In this document: positions 32,775 through 35,408 of the stretch, piece by piece | Layout of the letters: every line of letters begins with the position of its first letter | Numbering within the stretch: the stretch's first letter is position 1 | Assembly (NCBI GenBank): GCA_913050215.1 | Contig: CAJXBG010000034.1 | Location: 1-35,408, forward strand | Length of the DNA: 35,408 nt | DNA from: an uncultured Gammaproteobacteria bacterium | GTDB lineage: Bacteria > Pseudomonadota > Gammaproteobacteria > Pseudomonadales > Azotimanducaceae | Reading direction: 5' to 3' | The notes under the pieces: generated by a model | Seen by the model: only the letters and a program-made list of their open reading frames with translations | Databases searched by the model: none | What the model was told of the DNA's origin: nothing | Position numbers and translations under genes: made by a program

Positions 32775-35408
32775 TTAAGCTGTGACTGGCGTGTCAGTGT
32801 CTGACCCGGAGAAAAATTTGAGCAACTTGCGCCATAAATCGCGCACGGCGTAAGGCGCCATCAACATCGCCGGTGTCACTATTAGCGTCAATAAGGTGGC
32901 AAAAGACAAGCCTGAAACGATCGCAGATGCCAGTTGCACCCAGAACGATGCCACTGGCCCACCCATCTCGATTTGCCGACCGATCAAATCAATCGAAACA
33001 CCACTGGCCATGGGTAGCAAGCCAAACCCCGTCGTAAATGTTGTCAGAAACACGGGTCTGAGCCTCTGACACCCGGTTTGAATAATCACCCTTGCCATGT
33101 CCCAATCTCGATGCTTGTTACGCAAATAATTGAATGTATCGATTAACACGATATTGTTATTCACAATAATGCCTGCGAGCGCAACAATACCCACCCCTGT
33201 CATGATTGAACTAAACGGCTGCTCTAGTAATATCAAACCTAACAGCACGCCTACAGTGGACATTATTACGGCTGAAAGTATTAAAAACGCTTGGTAAAAA
33301 CTATTAAATTGCGTCACCAAAAGTATCGCCATCAAAGCCAGAGCAAGGGAGAATGCAGTCGCTAGAAACGCTTGCGACTTATCCTGCTCTTCATTCGCTC
33401 CTCTAAAAACAATATCGAGGGATGGATCAAGGTCTGCGGTGCCCATCCATTGCTCGATCTCTGCCACCTTGTCTGTTGCAAGAACACCAGCAGCTGTGTC
33501 CGCTCGAACAAACATATTACGCTTGCCGTTTTGGCGAAAAATCGTACTGACCTTAGGTTTGGCATCCCGGGTAACAAAACTACTAATGGGTACCTGACCT
33601 TCGTTAGTGGAGACGCGTAGCTGATCCAACTGCATAATCGAGCGACTGCTTTCTGGGTAGCGCACGCGGATATCGACTTCGTCATCAACATCATCAGGTC
33701 TGTACTTGCTCACCAGTACACCATTCGTCACCAATTGGATAGCAGCGCCAACACTTGCCACGTCCGCGCCCAACATAGCCGCTTTCGCGCGATCGACATT
33801 AACTTCCCACTCAATGCCCGGCACCGGAGACGTATCATCGATACTCACCAGACCTTCCATCGTTTCCAGAAAAGCCCTGATTCTCTTAGTCTCTCTGGCG
33901 ATGATATCCAGATCGACACCGGTAACCTGGATCTGAATAGCCTTACCAACAGGTGGACCATTTTCCATTTTTTGTATTTCAGCCGTCACGCCCGGTATAC
34001 CTTCTATTGCCGAACGATAGAGGTCTTCTACCTCCCAGCCGGTAATGTCGCGTTCATGTCTGTCTGCAATTTCAATAAACATACCACCGACGCGATCACC
34101 GGTCGTTCCGCCTCCGCCAAAACTGAGTCCACCTTCACCGGAGCGAGTATAGATCGTGTGGTAATTACCCTCCCCCATCACGCGCTGCTCAACATCGGAA
34201 ACAATCTCGCGAAGCTCCAAGGCAGAGAAATTCCCCTTCGTCGAAACGTTAACACCGGTAAACGTCGGATCAACATTGGTAAAAAACTGTGAACCATGGC
34301 CAGCTTCGCCATACCACCTAACGATACCGAACAAGGAAATAAAGCAAATAGCGATAACAATAAGTGGATGACTGGTCGTAAAACGGAGCACCGCTGCGTA
34401 ATAGCGAAGCACTCCTGTTACCTCACCAAATCGCCCTGCGTCGATAAGCTGACTATTCGTTAACTTTTCAGAAGGTGCCTTTGCTTTGCTAATCAACGCG
34501 CCGAGTACTGGTGCGAATAGCAATGCATACGTCACCGACCCGACAAGCACGGCAAATACTGTGACAGGCAGATAGCGCATGAATCCTCCAGCGACACCAG
34601 GCCAGAACATTAACGGAAGAAAAGCGGCAAGTGTCGTTCCTGTGGAGGCAATAACAGGCCAAAACATTCTTTTGATGGCGTAGACATAGGCATCTTTCGG
34701 GCTCATGCCATTGCCCATCTCCCGGTCCGCCATTTCAACGATGACTATCGCACCATCAATCAGCATGCCCAGTCCAAGCAACATACCGAACATCACCATA
34801 AAGTTGTAAGTAAAACCAATCAGGTTGACGATAATAAACGCAAATAAAAATGAGAAAGGTATGCCAAGTGCGACGAGAATGCCTGATCGGAGCCCAACCG
34901 CAGCGACAACAACCGTTAGGACTAGGAACATCGCTGTAGATATATTGCCCTGAAGCGTATTAATTTGCTCAATGGTTGACGGCGCTTGATCCGCCATGTA
35001 TCCAACTTCGACGGTTGAGGGATAGTCTTTCCTCAGCGTCTCGACGACAACTTTTGCTTTGTTGATCGCATCAACAAGACTCACCCCCTTACGCTTTGAT
35101 AATTCGACCGCGACAGCGTGGGCGCCGTTTGCCTTGGTATAGCTTTGCGCATCCTTGAAAGTGCGACGCAGTTCCGTCACGTCACCCAGTGTAACGACAC
35201 CGCTACTGGTAGCGATCAACGGAATTGACGTGAGATCTTGTGTGCTTTCAATGACACTGGGAATTTTAACGGAAAAGCTGCCTTTTCCCGTATCTACCGC
35301 CCCGGCAGCGATCAGTCGATTATTTCTCGCGACCGCTTGTATCAACTGCTCATTGCTTACGCCGTAAGCTTCGAGCTGGGCCGGATTTACCACCGCCTCA
35401 AGCAGCTC
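32775..35408 (-). CDS. RND efflux transporter permease, 5'-truncated by window edge
   Basis: The frame is open from the window end to TAA at 32775, giving 877 visible codons; an internal GTG at 35393 is not the start. Typical RND permeases are about 1030-1050 residues, so about 160 residues (TM1 and part of the PN1 porter region) are missing. Visible parts include the TM2-TM6 block (FLVLTVVVAAVGLRSGILVA, GLGMLIDGAIVIVE, GTTLAAFLPLMFWPG), the second large periplasmic loop with a Gly-rich stretch (GEGGLSFGGGGTTGDRVGG), and the TM8-TM12 block (GIVALAGIIVNNNIVLIDTF, RPVFLTTFTTGFGLLPMA). The TM4 site where AcrB has Asp-Asp reads Asp-Gly (34752-34757). It probably works with a membrane fusion protein encoded upstream, outside the window. 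The substrate is not predictable. Confidence 0.92.
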   Translation of the reverse strand, partial: ELLEAVVNPAQLEAYGVSNEQLIQAVARNNRLIAAGAVDTGKGSFSVKIPSVIESTQDLTSIPLIATSSGVVTLGDVTELRRTFKDAQSYTKANGAHAVAVELSKRKGVSLVDAINKAKVVVETLRKDYPSTVEVGYMADQAPSTIEQINTLQGNISTAMFLVLTVVVAAVGLRSGILVALGIPFSFLFAFIIVNLIGFTYNFMVMFGMLLGLGMLIDGAIVIVEMADREMGNGMSPKDAYVYAIKRMFWPVIASTGTTLAAFLPLMFWPGVAGGFMRYLPVTVFAVLVGSVTYALLFAPVLGALISKAKAPSEKLTNSQLIDAGRFGEVTGVLRYYAAVLRFTTSHPLIVIAICFISLFGIVRWYGEAGHGSQFFTNVDPTFTGVNVSTKGNFSALELREIVSDVEQRVMGEGNYHTIYTRSGEGGLSFGGGGTTGDRVGGMFIEIADRHERDITGWEVEDLYRSAIEGIPGVTAEIQKMENGPPVGKAIQIQVTGVDLDIIARETKRIRAFLETMEGLVSIDDTSPVPGIEWEVNVDRAKAAMLGADVASVGAAIQLVTNGVLVSKYRPDDVDDEVDIRVRYPESSRSIMQLDQLRVSTNEGQVPISSFVTRDAKPKVSTIFRQNGKRNMFVRADTAAGVLATDKVAEIEQWMGTADLDPSLDIVFRGANEEQDKSQAFLATAFSLALALMAILLVTQFNSFYQAFLILSAVIMSTVGVLLGLILLEQPFSSIMTGVGIVALAGIIVNNNIVLIDTFNYLRNKHRDWDMARVIIQTGCQRLRPVFLTTFTTGFGLLPMASGVSIDLIGRQIEMGGPVASFWVQLASAIVSGLSFATLLTLIVTPAMLMAPYAVRDLWRKLLKFFSGSDTDTPVTA

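Noticed and set aside
33735-34292. 185-residue plus-strand frame inside the RND gene.
   Set aside because: It is antisense to the conserved RND loop region, and its His/Arg/Ser-rich sequence looks like a shadow frame.

Overview
The window is a dense stretch of a Gram-negative chromosome. It has no rRNA, tRNA, CRISPR array, insertion sequence or phage gene that I can recognise. The RND pump, a predicted outer-membrane barrel with a SPOR-like domain, CysZ, a Tat-type signal peptide and a PhaC/PhaE pair point to a proteobacterium, most likely a free-living, possibly marine, gammaproteobacterium with a broad acyl-CoA and xenobiotic catabolism. Some parts are more familiar from actinobacteria: a Ddn-like deazaflavin oxidoreductase and a CoA-ligase/CaiB/amidohydrolase/crotonase cluster. 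The taxonomic guess rests on gene content only.

Layout. 1-3291: the 3' part of a sulfatase converges on a tightly packed minus-strand operon phaE-phaC-GNAT (polyhydroxyalkanoate synthesis). 3515-8043: an SDR dehydrogenase, a large SPOR/CBM9/DUF5916 outer-membrane protein and a carboxymuconolactone-decarboxylase-like protein, the last two divergent around an 18-bp palindrome. 8055-15341: four transporters (DMT, MATE, aromatic amino acid permease, MFS) interspersed with a Ddn-like enzyme, an SRPBCC protein and a metallo-beta-lactamase-fold hydrolase.

15680-21190: the most coherent catabolic unit. A minus-strand operon (102-aa unknown protein, AMP-dependent acyl-CoA ligase, unusual CaiB/BaiF CoA transferase, amidohydrolase) converges on and overlaps a crotonase with an N-terminal extension. 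Together these could activate a carboxylic acid to its CoA thioester and process it; the substrate is unknown. 21332-24404: Tat-exported nucleoside hydrolase, diaminopropionate ammonia-lyase-like PLP enzyme and a divergent LysE exporter. 24600-28180: cysZ, then a thiolase-carboxylesterase operon. 28467-32215: an amidase followed 2 bp later by an unusual periplasmic fusion of a cyclophilin to a PafA-like alkaline phosphatase, joined by a linker encoded by a 12-bp tandem repeat. 32216-32774: mostly non-coding, with a short fragment resembling the tail of a sterol desaturase/fatty acid hydroxylase. 32775-35408: the C-terminal part of an RND efflux permease whose start lies outside the window.

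Most interesting: the cyclophilin-phosphatase fusion; the CoA cluster with its rearranged CaiB and an amidohydrolase whose N-terminal coding sequence runs upstream of any canonical start codon; the very short PhaE; and the F420-type enzyme in a proteobacterial context.
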